Below are positions 17,208-24,002 of a DNA stretch of 28,080 bases, piece after piece (the first letter of the stretch is position 1; each line of letters begins with the position of its first letter). The stretch spans positions 1 through 28,080 of the forward strand of contig CAKRDT010000027.1 in the NCBI GenBank assembly GCA_934316545.1, given 5' to 3'. Made by a program: the position numbers and the translations under genes. This stretch comes from an uncultured Agathobacter sp. GTDB lineage: Bacteria > Bacillota > Clostridia > Lachnospirales > Lachnospiraceae. The notes under the pieces were generated by a model, which was given only the letters and a program-made list of their open reading frames with translations, had not been told where the DNA came from and searched no databases.

Positions 17208-17432
17208 TCATAGGGCTTCGATTTTTTCTTTATTATAAAGAACTTTGTTCCATGGGGCAATCTGATCCCAGCTGATCAGAACACTTCCATTTGTGACCAA
17301 CTTCCCACTTAACACGGTCATTAACATATATAATCCTTGTTCTGTAAACACATACGGATTACTGCGAGACATCGAATTGGTATTTGCGGTCGCAATTTGC
17401 GACCACAAATTGTTATTAACTTGATATAAACA
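17208..17432 (-). pseudogene. Remnant of an ORF6N-domain (phage antirepressor-like) gene
   Basis: The core NPYVFTEQGLYMLMTVL, preceded by SQIATAN, is the hallmark of ORF6N-domain proteins, which are DNA-binding proteins of phages and mobile elements. Only about 45 family-like residues remain. The frame is closed upstream by a stop after 8 further codons (YQVNNNLWSQIAT reads as the family continuation) and there is no proper start. Downstream the similarity ends near GKLVTN and an unrelated tail runs to the stop. It is best read as debris next to the recombinase fragment. Confidence 0.7.
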
Positions 17433-17580
17433 TCATTTTAATGGAGAAGAATGAATCTATCAAAAATAGGTATCTTGTCGGCTTCCTAAACTTGTCCTTT
17501 TGTGCATCCAAGCTGTAACCATCAACCTGAATTGCTGTTGATACACGAGTATATATGTAGCATTTTGTTTTCTTTTTCAA
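17416..17580 (-). pseudogene. 5' fragment of a large serine recombinase gene
   Basis: The residues KCYIYTRVSTAIQVDGYSLD, then AQKDKFRK, are the start of the resolvase domain of large serine recombinases, including the YTRVS stretch with the catalytic serine. Full proteins run to about 500 residues; here similarity stops after about 32 and a foreign tail ends in a stop at 17416. The likely start is TTG at 17578-17580, overlapping the stop of the small ORF upstream; the frame is also open further back. It overlaps the ORF6N remnant, so the two were brought together by deletion. Confidence 0.75.
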
Positions 17581-17756
17581 TACATAGCATATATACCCAG
17601 TTCTGCCGGAAGCGTCCAACCAATACCCTTCAATTTATCAGTAACTCTATCAAGGGTTTTATCAAATGCATCTAGGCTCTTTTTTGTTTCTTCCTGAATA
17701 TGCTTATTTACTGTTTCCATCAGTGCTTTTTGTTGTTCTTCCGAAAGATTAAGCAT
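17577..17756 (-). CDS. Small ORF of 59 residues, unknown
   Basis: An ATG at 17754-17756 with AGGGGG about 8 nt upstream opens a 59-codon frame. The product starts MLNLSEEQQKALMETVNK, is charged and helix-like, and ends in WTLPAELGIYAMY. Its stop overlaps the probable TTG start of the recombinase fragment, suggesting it was the gene before the recombinase in a mobile element or is itself cut short. It follows the AlbA_2-type gene by 29 nt. No family is recognised and it may be a truncated gene. Confidence 0.45.
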   Translation of the reverse strand: MLNLSEEQQKALMETVNKHIQEETKKSLDAFDKTLDRVTDKLKGIGWTLPAELGIYAMY

Positions 17757-17785
17757 ATAAACTATCCCCCTAATAAACTTAAATT

Positions 17786-19288
17786 CTATTTATTCTCTTT
17801 GACGATAATCCAGCGTCCTCTTCTGTTTGTGCCTTCTCTTGCAATTATGTGCATCTCTTGTAACTCTTTCATATCCTTTTGCACTTGCTTTCTAGTCAAA
17901 CCTAATTCTTTCATAATTTCAACTTGTGTAATAGTTGAGTTTACCTTTATCAGCTTCAAAATTTCCTTTTTTCTTTCAGCTCCTTTTATTGGCTCCTTTT
18001 CGGCTCCTTTTTGGCTCCTTTTGGGCTCCTTTTCCTCTTCGCTTGTTTTTATCGTTTGTTTTTTCGCAAATTCAAGCGATAAACGAGTCCTGTCAGGATT
18101 ATAACTTTCCTCTACAACAGGCATTGGCCAGCCTTCATTCTCCCAAACCTGATAAATATCTGGGATACCACTACCGGCTCTTTCGCCAATACCAATCATA
18201 TTAAACATCTTCATTAGTGTTTTATTTCTAGGATCTGAAATACCACCACGAAGCATCTGCTTTTTACCAGTGCGAATGCTACCAGGATTCTCGATAACCA
18301 ACTTGTCATCTTCCTTCTTAATCACTACACCGCAAGGCAAGAAATAATCTGTATTAACCAAACAATTAACTAAAGCCTCCCGAACTGCCTTATGAACTGG
18401 AGTATCATCCACCCTCGTAATACCTTCAAGCTTAAAAGGCTTCTTAATATCCTTTGCAATTTTGCTATTTACTCTAAAGAAGAAATCAAATACATTACCG
18501 CTCCAATCACCGGAGCTAGACTGCAAGCGATCTGTCCAACGTATTGTTGGGTCCAGCATCTCTCTATAATCTAGGAAATACTCTGGAAATTCTCTTACGA
18601 TATGATATTCTTCACCGAACATAAGCAACCCAGCTGTAGTAGGATGTAATTTACCATCCTCACCAAATCCTGCTGCACCTATTCTCTCTAAATACTCATC
18701 ATCTGGTAAATTATTAAATACGTGCTCTGGACGATAGCTCTTATGATGATTTCTGAATCCCTTCAAGGACTCTGTATCAATTGCAGAAATATCAAACTGT
18801 TCTACAATCTTCATATCCTCTGTCTCATCCGCAGCATCACGAAGCATACCTTTAATTTCTGCCTTTGAGCAATGATAGTCGCCTTCCCAATCTCTACGAT
18901 AGCAGCCACCAAATAAATCGTTATTAATATAAACAGGCTTCTGCTCACGTTTAGCTCTTGGTACATAAATAACCAGAATAGTATCGCCATTAACCTTGTA
19001 GGACTCCACATTTTTATCCGATAGCAAATTAATGCTTACCTTCTTAGTATCATGAATTGTGTTCCAAAAGTTTCTCTTAAGTTTATCCGCATTCTTAAGT
19101 CCAGTAGTATACCAAGTTCCATCCTGACGCTCTCCAACGCCAAGAATAATAACACCACCATTAGAATTGGCAAATGAGGAATACGACTCCCATAATGCTA
19201 TAGGCAATCCACCTTCTGCCTTTTTCACTTCTCGGCAGTTATCTTCTTTATATTTATCAAAGTTCGATAAATCAAACAAATCTGACAT
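17786..19288 (-). CDS. AlbA_2/Schlafen-domain putative ATP-binding transcriptional regulator
   Basis: The 500-residue product begins with an AlbA_2 (Schlafen-related) domain (about 10-135; ANSNGGVIILGVGE is typical). A middle region and an HATPase_c_4-like domain follow (about 290-405; AVREALVNCLVN and GIGERAGSGIPDIYQVW). The end is a winged helix-turn-helix (about 435-500; TITQVEIMKELGLTRKQVQKDM). Proteins of this build are common in bacterial accessory regions, usually annotated as RNA-binding or transcriptional regulators, with little proven function. The linker at 417-437 is encoded by an 11-bp tandem repeat. Base composition is clearly more AT-rich than the sugar and Bce loci. Confidence 0.85.
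   Translation of the reverse strand: MSDLFDLSNFDKYKEDNCREVKKAEGGLPIALWESYSSFANSNGGVIILGVGERQDGTWYTTGLKNADKLKRNFWNTIHDTKKVSINLLSDKNVESYKVNGDTILVIYVPRAKREQKPVYINNDLFGGCYRRDWEGDYHCSKAEIKGMLRDAADETEDMKIVEQFDISAIDTESLKGFRNHHKSYRPEHVFNNLPDDEYLERIGAAGFGEDGKLHPTTAGLLMFGEEYHIVREFPEYFLDYREMLDPTIRWTDRLQSSSGDWSGNVFDFFFRVNSKIAKDIKKPFKLEGITRVDDTPVHKAVREALVNCLVNTDYFLPCGVVIKKEDDKLVIENPGSIRTGKKQMLRGGISDPRNKTLMKMFNMIGIGERAGSGIPDIYQVWENEGWPMPVVEESYNPDRTRLSLEFAKKQTIKTSEEEKEPKRSQKGAEKEPIKGAERKKEILKLIKVNSTITQVEIMKELGLTRKQVQKDMKELQEMHIIAREGTNRRGRWIIVKENK
17980..18036 (-). repeat. 11-bp tandem repeat inside the AlbA_2-type gene
   Basis: On the minus strand the unit AAAAGGAGCCN is repeated five times in a row, with spacing 11, 11, 11 and 13. 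It encodes the linker KEPKRSQKGAEKEPIKGAE just before the helix-turn-helix. The unit is not a multiple of three, so gaining or losing one copy would shift the frame and remove the DNA-binding domain. Each unit also resembles a ribosome binding site. Confidence 0.85.
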
Positions 19289-19341
19289 ATGAGATTCTCA
19301 GCTCCTTTCCTCCATATACATAAACGAATTATTAATAATAA

Positions 19342-19692
19342 TCAATTCAATTTTTCAGACCATTCCGCTTCCTTAAAACCAACCAGCACAGTACCACCAT
19401 TTACAACAAGAGGTCGCTTTACCAACATTCCATTTGTAGCAAGTAACTGAAGCTGTTCCTCTTCACTCATTGTTGGAAGCTTGTCCTTAAGCTGCATTTC
19501 TTTATAAAGAAGTCCGCTAGTATTAAAGAACTTCTTAAGCGGAAGTCCGCTCTTTCCATACCATTCCTTTAATTCATCATAAGTAGGATTCACCTCTACA
19601 ATATGACGCTCAGTATATTTTATATTATGCTCATCCAGCCATTTTTTAGCCTTTTGACAGGTTGAACATTTTGGGTAACATATAAATAACAT
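19342..19692 (-). CDS. Possible separately translated Spx/ArsC-like protein (internal start)
   Basis: Codon 386 of the fusion is an ATG that coincides exactly with the usual first residue of Spx/ArsC-family proteins (MLFICYPKCSTC). AAGGAG lies 9 nt upstream, inside the fusion ORF. The 116-residue product is the normal length of the family, has the CxxC pair and the cis-proline region (RPLVV), and would be a cytoplasmic reductase-like or regulatory protein. It may be made alone as well as in the fusion. This suggests an originally independent gene whose upstream neighbour became joined to it in frame. Confidence 0.55.
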   Translation of the reverse strand: MLFICYPKCSTCQKAKKWLDEHNIKYTERHIVEVNPTYDELKEWYGKSGLPLKKFFNTSGLLYKEMQLKDKLPTMSEEEQLQLLATNGMLVKRPLVVNGGTVLVGFKEAEWSEKLN

Positions 19693-20847
19693 TTGTGATT
19701 GCTCCTTATCTTCATTTTCCATTGGCATAACTTGGCTAATATCTATATCTAGTGTATTAACAGTATACACTTTTGAACCTGTAATATCATAAACTCTTGT
19801 CTTCGCATCAACATCAAAAAGCAACACATTTGTACCAGTTGCTGATACTGCACTTTTAAACTTAATTCCATCAAAACCAAGTCTTTTAATATATTCACAG
19901 AGAAATTGTGTCGGTGCATACTCTATTTGATCTCCAAAATTAGGCTTAGAAAACTCTTCAGAAATTCTATGTAAGTCCGCAACTATAGAATACTCATCCT
20001 CCTTTATTTTTTCGGGCGAATATGTAAAATCAAATATCTTAGCATCTCTGATGATTTCTATAATGGCTATGTTATACATTTTCTGCATCTGTGGCCGCAT
20101 TTCCAATATTGCCGTTTTAATATCTTTTGCAGTATATAAATAGCTTATTCCTTTTGGATTAGCTCTCCCCTCTTTTGCATAAGCATTCGGCGGAGCATCA
20201 GAATTACTTTTATCAAAACCATAGAAGTCCTTTTTATTATTCAACAGATTATCTATTTTTTCTGTAATTCTTCTCCTCTTTTCCTCATCACCACATAGGT
20301 AAATGGACGCAATATTCATTGCTGATTCATTAAAAATGTCAGTAGCATCAAATTCTAAATTAGAAAACTCATCCTTCATTATCTCAGAAAGAGCTATTAC
20401 CATATCATTTTTAAAGAAATCTTGTTCGGTATAATCTCGTGCACGATACAAAATATCACCTTTTGATATAGTACACGTTGCTTTTTCTGCGATATCAGAT
20501 ATCTTTTTTAGCAATTCACTTTCTGGAAAAAATCTGTTTTTTGTCTTTACTTCTTCTGCAAAACTTTCCCATAACTTTTGTGTATTGTAATCAATATACA
20601 TCAATAGGATAAACAGCATAATAAACCAATACGTTGTTTCATCATCATTTTCCATTGTTTCATCGGAATAATAAAAAAAACTGATACTCTCATCGTTACT
20701 AAAATAGGTATATAAGGATGGTCTTAATAGTTTGGTTTTATCAGCATTAAATTCGCTTCTATGCCCATTATTAGGATTTCTTCGAACTTTATTACAATAT
20801 ATTTTACTTGGATCCTCCGAATCACTCTTACTCAAGGATTGTATCAT
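19342..20847 (-). CDS. RES-domain protein fused to Spx/ArsC-like thioredoxin-fold protein
   Basis: The 501-residue product has three parts. Residues 1-125 are unrecognised. Residues about 126-350 form a RES domain: ILYRAR (Arg135/137), GRANPKGISYLY (227-238), Glu249 in AILEM and FKSAVSATGTNVLLF (330-344). RES proteins are known as NAD-degrading toxins. Residues 386-501 are a complete Spx/ArsC-family protein (CYPKCSTCQKAKKWL, FFNTSGLLYKE, VKRPLVV). The ATG at 20845-20847 overlaps the stop of an upstream ATPase remnant as ATGA. There is no antitoxin-like partner of the usual Xre/MbcA type next to it. The fusion is in one clean frame and the RES part is very AT-rich. Confidence 0.85.
   Translation of the reverse strand: MIQSLSKSDSEDPSKIYCNKVRRNPNNGHRSEFNADKTKLLRPSLYTYFSNDESISFFYYSDETMENDDETTYWFIMLFILLMYIDYNTQKLWESFAEEVKTKNRFFPESELLKKISDIAEKATCTISKGDILYRARDYTEQDFFKNDMVIALSEIMKDEFSNLEFDATDIFNESAMNIASIYLCGDEEKRRRITEKIDNLLNNKKDFYGFDKSNSDAPPNAYAKEGRANPKGISYLYTAKDIKTAILEMRPQMQKMYNIAIIEIIRDAKIFDFTYSPEKIKEDEYSIVADLHRISEEFSKPNFGDQIEYAPTQFLCEYIKRLGFDGIKFKSAVSATGTNVLLFDVDAKTRVYDITGSKVYTVNTLDIDISQVMPMENEDKEQSQMLFICYPKCSTCQKAKKWLDEHNIKYTERHIVEVNPTYDELKEWYGKSGLPLKKFFNTSGLLYKEMQLKDKLPTMSEEEQLQLLATNGMLVKRPLVVNGGTVLVGFKEAEWSEKLN
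19702..19707 (-). promoter_or_regulatory. Internal ribosome binding site before the Spx/ArsC part
   Basis: AAGGAG on the minus strand is placed 9 nt before the internal ATG at 19690-19692. It is stronger than anything seen before the ORF start at 20847, which has no clear site and probably relies on coupling. Confidence 0.55.
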
Positions 20848-21225
20848 TGCATTTTTTCTATTTCAGATACATTGTTGGGAATACTTGTAGGAATAAAAGT
20901 TCCTAGCCTTTCTATAAATTCATGAAGGATATCTCCTAAATTTTCATTATACTCTATTTCAAAATATTCTCTTTTCCATATCTATATAGTATTCATATCT
21001 TTTTCCATCTTTAACAAACACAGTATTCCATCTTGCAGTTTGCGCAAATGAGAAAAAGGTCAATCTACCTATACCTTGTCTTCCATGTGGCAAAGAATGA
21101 TTTATTTTCTTTGAATTATCTGCTTTTTTCGAACTCACTCATTGCTTTATCTTCATGTTCCAAGTTTTTCTAATTATCCGATATCATTTTTATCTATCTC
21201 AAAATTTCTTACTATAATCTGTAAT
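20844..21225 (-). pseudogene. Frameshifted remnant of an Hsp90-like (GHKL) ATPase gene
   Basis: Translation of the minus strand gives pieces in different frames that read on from each other: a short stretch near 21180-21225, then about 50 residues holding HGRQGIGRLTFFSFAQTA (21040-21087). A final frame starts near 20970 and ends in EIEKMQ, with its stop overlapping the next gene. HGRxGIGR is the ATP-lid motif of Hsp90-like ATPase domains. At least two frameshifts are needed, near 21135 and 20970, and most of the family length is missing. It was evidently the gene before the RES-domain gene, coupled through ATGA. Confidence 0.65.
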
Positions 21226-21390
21226 TATGCCACACATATATAATTAAATTCTAACACTTAAATCATTGTTTGACTATTACTATATTGAAATCATCGACCT
21301 TCATCCGCAGATCAGATAAGATAGATATCATTCATATCAGTCTTATACCTCCGTATCATTACCCTGTCCCTTGAACACTTCCATATCTGC
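21226..21390. other. AT-rich intergenic stretch
   Basis: This marks the change from the AT-rich island to the GC-richer rlmD operon. I see no ORF, no tRNA and no clear attachment-site repeat in it. Confidence 0.4.
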
Positions 21391-21442
21391 AAAAAGGACA
21401 TCCCCTGACCTGTAAACTCTACAGTTCTGGAATGTCCTTTTT
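21391..21442. terminator. Bidirectional-looking terminator after rlmD
   Basis: An 11-bp outer stem (AAAAAGGACAT at 21391-21401 with ATGTCCTTTTT at 21432-21442) encloses a smaller hairpin (TGTA/TACA). There are T-runs on both strands. It follows the rlmD stop by about 80 nt and also isolates the rlmD operon from the island. Confidence 0.8.
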
Positions 21443-21520
21443 CCCATATTTCACTATATTTTTAACACACGATGCTGCTTATCCACAATCTATATGATTC
21501 CAAAATGTCTAATCGGACCT

Positions 21521-23017
21521 TTAGCGCCCCTTGGAAAGTAAGACTACCGTCTCCACATGCACAGTATGTGCGAATTGATCAACTGCCCGCACTTTCTCCA
21601 GCCGATAGCCGCCATCCACAAGGACACGCAGATCTCGCGCGAGTGTTGCGGAATCACAGCTGACATACACGATGCGCTCCGGCTGCATCGCAAGCATAGT
21701 ATTTAAGCAGACTTCGTCGCAGCCCTTGCGCGGCGGATCAACAACGATCACATCCGGGTGCCGCATCGCAGTGTCCGAATCATGATTTCTCTGTTGCAAT
21801 GTATCATTCTCTGCATTCGGTGTTTTTGTACCTTCGGAAGCACGAACAACCGAATCTTTCTGCTCATAGAATTCCGGCAGCACTTCCTCCGCCTTGCCGA
21901 CGAAGAACTGCGCGTTCGTGATTCCGTTTAACTTTGCATTATTTTTTGCATCCTCGATCGCCTGCGGAACGATCTCCACACCATAAACCTGTTTTGCTTT
22001 CTGCGAGAGAAAAAGCGAGATGGTTCCGATACCGCAATACAGATCCCATACAGCTTCTTTCCCTGTAAGTCCCGCAAAATCCAAAGCAAGACTATACAGC
22101 TTCTCCGTCTGTTCCGGATTTACCTGATAAAACGACTGTGGCGAGATATGGTATGCGATCGCCGTATCCGTCAGCGAGAAATCATCCGTGTTGCGCAGAT
22201 GAATGTAATCCGTGATGTATGGTTGCCCCCAGATGCAGCGTGTTGCGGCACCGAGAATGACATTCGTATGCTCCGTATTCGTATTCAGCGAAACCGAAGT
22301 CATACCGTCAATCTTCTGCAACTGCTGCACCAGTTCCTCCTCATGCGGGATCTCAGTTCCGTTGACAATCAGGCATACCATAATCTCCTTTGTGGTAAAT
22401 CCATACCGGATCAGCACGTGGCGCACAAGTCCTCTTCCGTCCGCCTCATTGTACGGACGGATATGATACTTCTCCATCCATTCACAGACAGTCTCAAGAA
22501 CCGGCTGATTTACAGAAACCCCCAGCTTACAATCCGCAACCGGAATAATACTGTGGGTGCGTGCCGCATAAAAGCCGACGATCACATGACCATCCCTGTC
22601 CGTTCCGACCGGAAACTGGGCCTTATTGCGATAACGGTAAGGCTGCTCCATCCCCACGATCGGCAGCATGACCGCATCCACTTCCTCCGCGGTAAATCCA
22701 CCGAGACGAAGAAGGTTATTTCGTACCTTCTGCTCCTTGAATGCAAGCTGCTTTTCATAAGAAAGAGCCTGAATCTGACAACCTCCACAGCTTCTGTGCA
22801 GAGGGCACTCCGGCTCTACTCGATGAGGGGAAGGAGTTGTAATTTCCTCCACCCTCGCATATCCATAATTTTTCTTTACCTTGGTAGCTCGTGCGACAAT
22901 CACGTCACCGATGAGTGCATCCTTTACAAAAAAGGTCATTCCTTCATATTTGCCGATGCCCTCTCCACCAACTCCCATATCCGTAATCGTCAATGAGAAT
23001 AAATCGTTTTTTTTCAC
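21521..23017 (-). CDS. rlmD: 23S rRNA (uracil-C5)-methyltransferase, RlmD/RumA family
   Basis: The 498-residue product has a TRAM domain (about 3-58), an iron-sulphur cysteine cluster (Cys71, Cys77, Cys80, Cys163), an S-adenosylmethionine fold (DLYCGIGTISLFLSQ, GVEIV) and the catalytic part with VDPPRKGC, Cys454 in YVSCDSATLARD and Glu489 near the end. It methylates a uracil of 23S rRNA; E. coli RlmD acts on U1939, but Gram-positive homologues may act on another position. A polar insert (about 386-421) sits just before VDPPRKG. The start is GTG, with AAGGG 8 nt upstream. It is the last gene of an operon after yhaM (27-nt gap). Confidence 0.93.
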   Translation of the reverse strand: MKKNDLFSLTITDMGVGGEGIGKYEGMTFFVKDALIGDVIVARATKVKKNYGYARVEEITTPSPHRVEPECPLHRSCGGCQIQALSYEKQLAFKEQKVRNNLLRLGGFTAEEVDAVMLPIVGMEQPYRYRNKAQFPVGTDRDGHVIVGFYAARTHSIIPVADCKLGVSVNQPVLETVCEWMEKYHIRPYNEADGRGLVRHVLIRYGFTTKEIMVCLIVNGTEIPHEEELVQQLQKIDGMTSVSLNTNTEHTNVILGAATRCIWGQPYITDYIHLRNTDDFSLTDTAIAYHISPQSFYQVNPEQTEKLYSLALDFAGLTGKEAVWDLYCGIGTISLFLSQKAKQVYGVEIVPQAIEDAKNNAKLNGITNAQFFVGKAEEVLPEFYEQKDSVVRASEGTKTPNAENDTLQQRNHDSDTAMRHPDVIVVDPPRKGCDEVCLNTMLAMQPERIVYVSCDSATLARDLRVLVDGGYRLEKVRAVDQFAHTVHVETVVLLSKGR

Positions 23018-23044
23018 TCGCGTTACCCTTTTCTATAAATACCG

Positions 23045-23992
23045 TTATATCGTACTTGTTCTACGAATATTCGTATCTAACAGACGATTGAATCCCTGCC
23101 ACTGTAAATTATTCTCCGGCACTCCCGCAAGAACCTCGCGCATGGTCTCCATCTTTGCATCCAGATTGTCCGCAAAGCTTAATGCCATCGCCTCAACCAA
23201 AGCAGGCTTCTTCGGCGAACCATACTCAAGCTCTCCGTGATGCGCAAGAATACAATGCTTCAATTCGTTGGCAAGCACAACCGGAAATCCGTCAATTTCA
23301 CGCATCTTATCTCCGACCCATTCCGCACCGATCATAATATGTCCAAGCAGCTGCCCCGCATCGGTGTAATCATTCTCCGGGAATGTGGAGAGTTCCTTTA
23401 ACTTACCGATATCATGAAACATCGCAGCCGTCAAAAGCAGATCCCTGTTCAAAAACGGGTAGTTTTCTGCAAAATAATTACAATTTCTCGTCACACTGAC
23501 CGTGTGTTCAAGAAGTCCACCCACAAATCCGTGATGCACGCTTTTGGCAGCGGAATGAAACTTAAATGCCTTTGCAAAAGCGGCATTATCAAAGAACATA
23601 TGTAACAGCTTGGAAAGGTATGGATTCTTGATGGAATTGATATACCCCATCATCTCCCCATACATCTCTTCGATATCCTTGTCGGTCACCGGAAGATAAT
23701 TCTCCGGCTCATATTCACCCTCACCGACTTTGCGCACGCGCTTGATGGACATCTGCAGATTTCCCTGAAAGCTGGTAATATCTCCGGTAACTGCAATGTA
23801 GTCCATCGCATCAAACTCATCGATGCCAACGGAACCCGGATCCCAGATCTTCGCATCAAGTGTTCCCGTCTTATCCTGTAAGATCACATTATCATATGGC
23901 TTTCCTGACTTGGTCAGTGCCGCCTGCTTAAACTTGCATAAATAAATTTCATTGATTCTCTCTCCCTCGCGGAGAGTTTCGATAAACTTCAT
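23045..23992 (-). CDS. yhaM: 3'-5' exoribonuclease YhaM (OB fold plus HD domain)
   Basis: The 315-residue product has an N-terminal OB-fold nucleic acid-binding domain (about 1-90) and an HD hydrolase domain with HHGFVGGLLEHT, MFHDIGK (His193/Asp194), AHHGELEYGSPKKP and SFADNLDAKM. This is the standard build and length of YhaM/CBF1, a cytoplasmic nuclease of Gram-positive bacteria that trims RNA from the 3' end and can act on single-stranded DNA. AAGGAG precedes the ATG. It lies between the HtrA-like gene (10-nt gap) and rlmD, in one operon. The C-terminus is cleanly present. Confidence 0.93.
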   Translation of the reverse strand: MKFIETLREGERINEIYLCKFKQAALTKSGKPYDNVILQDKTGTLDAKIWDPGSVGIDEFDAMDYIAVTGDITSFQGNLQMSIKRVRKVGEGEYEPENYLPVTDKDIEEMYGEMMGYINSIKNPYLSKLLHMFFDNAAFAKAFKFHSAAKSVHHGFVGGLLEHTVSVTRNCNYFAENYPFLNRDLLLTAAMFHDIGKLKELSTFPENDYTDAGQLLGHIMIGAEWVGDKMREIDGFPVVLANELKHCILAHHGELEYGSPKKPALVEAMALSFADNLDAKMETMREVLAGVPENNLQWQGFNRLLDTNIRRTSTI

Positions 23993-24002
23993 AATAACTC
24001 CT

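Noticed and set aside
21226..21390. Possible attachment site or tRNA at the island edge
   Set aside because: I found no tRNA-like fold and no direct repeat matching the other edge near 17200.
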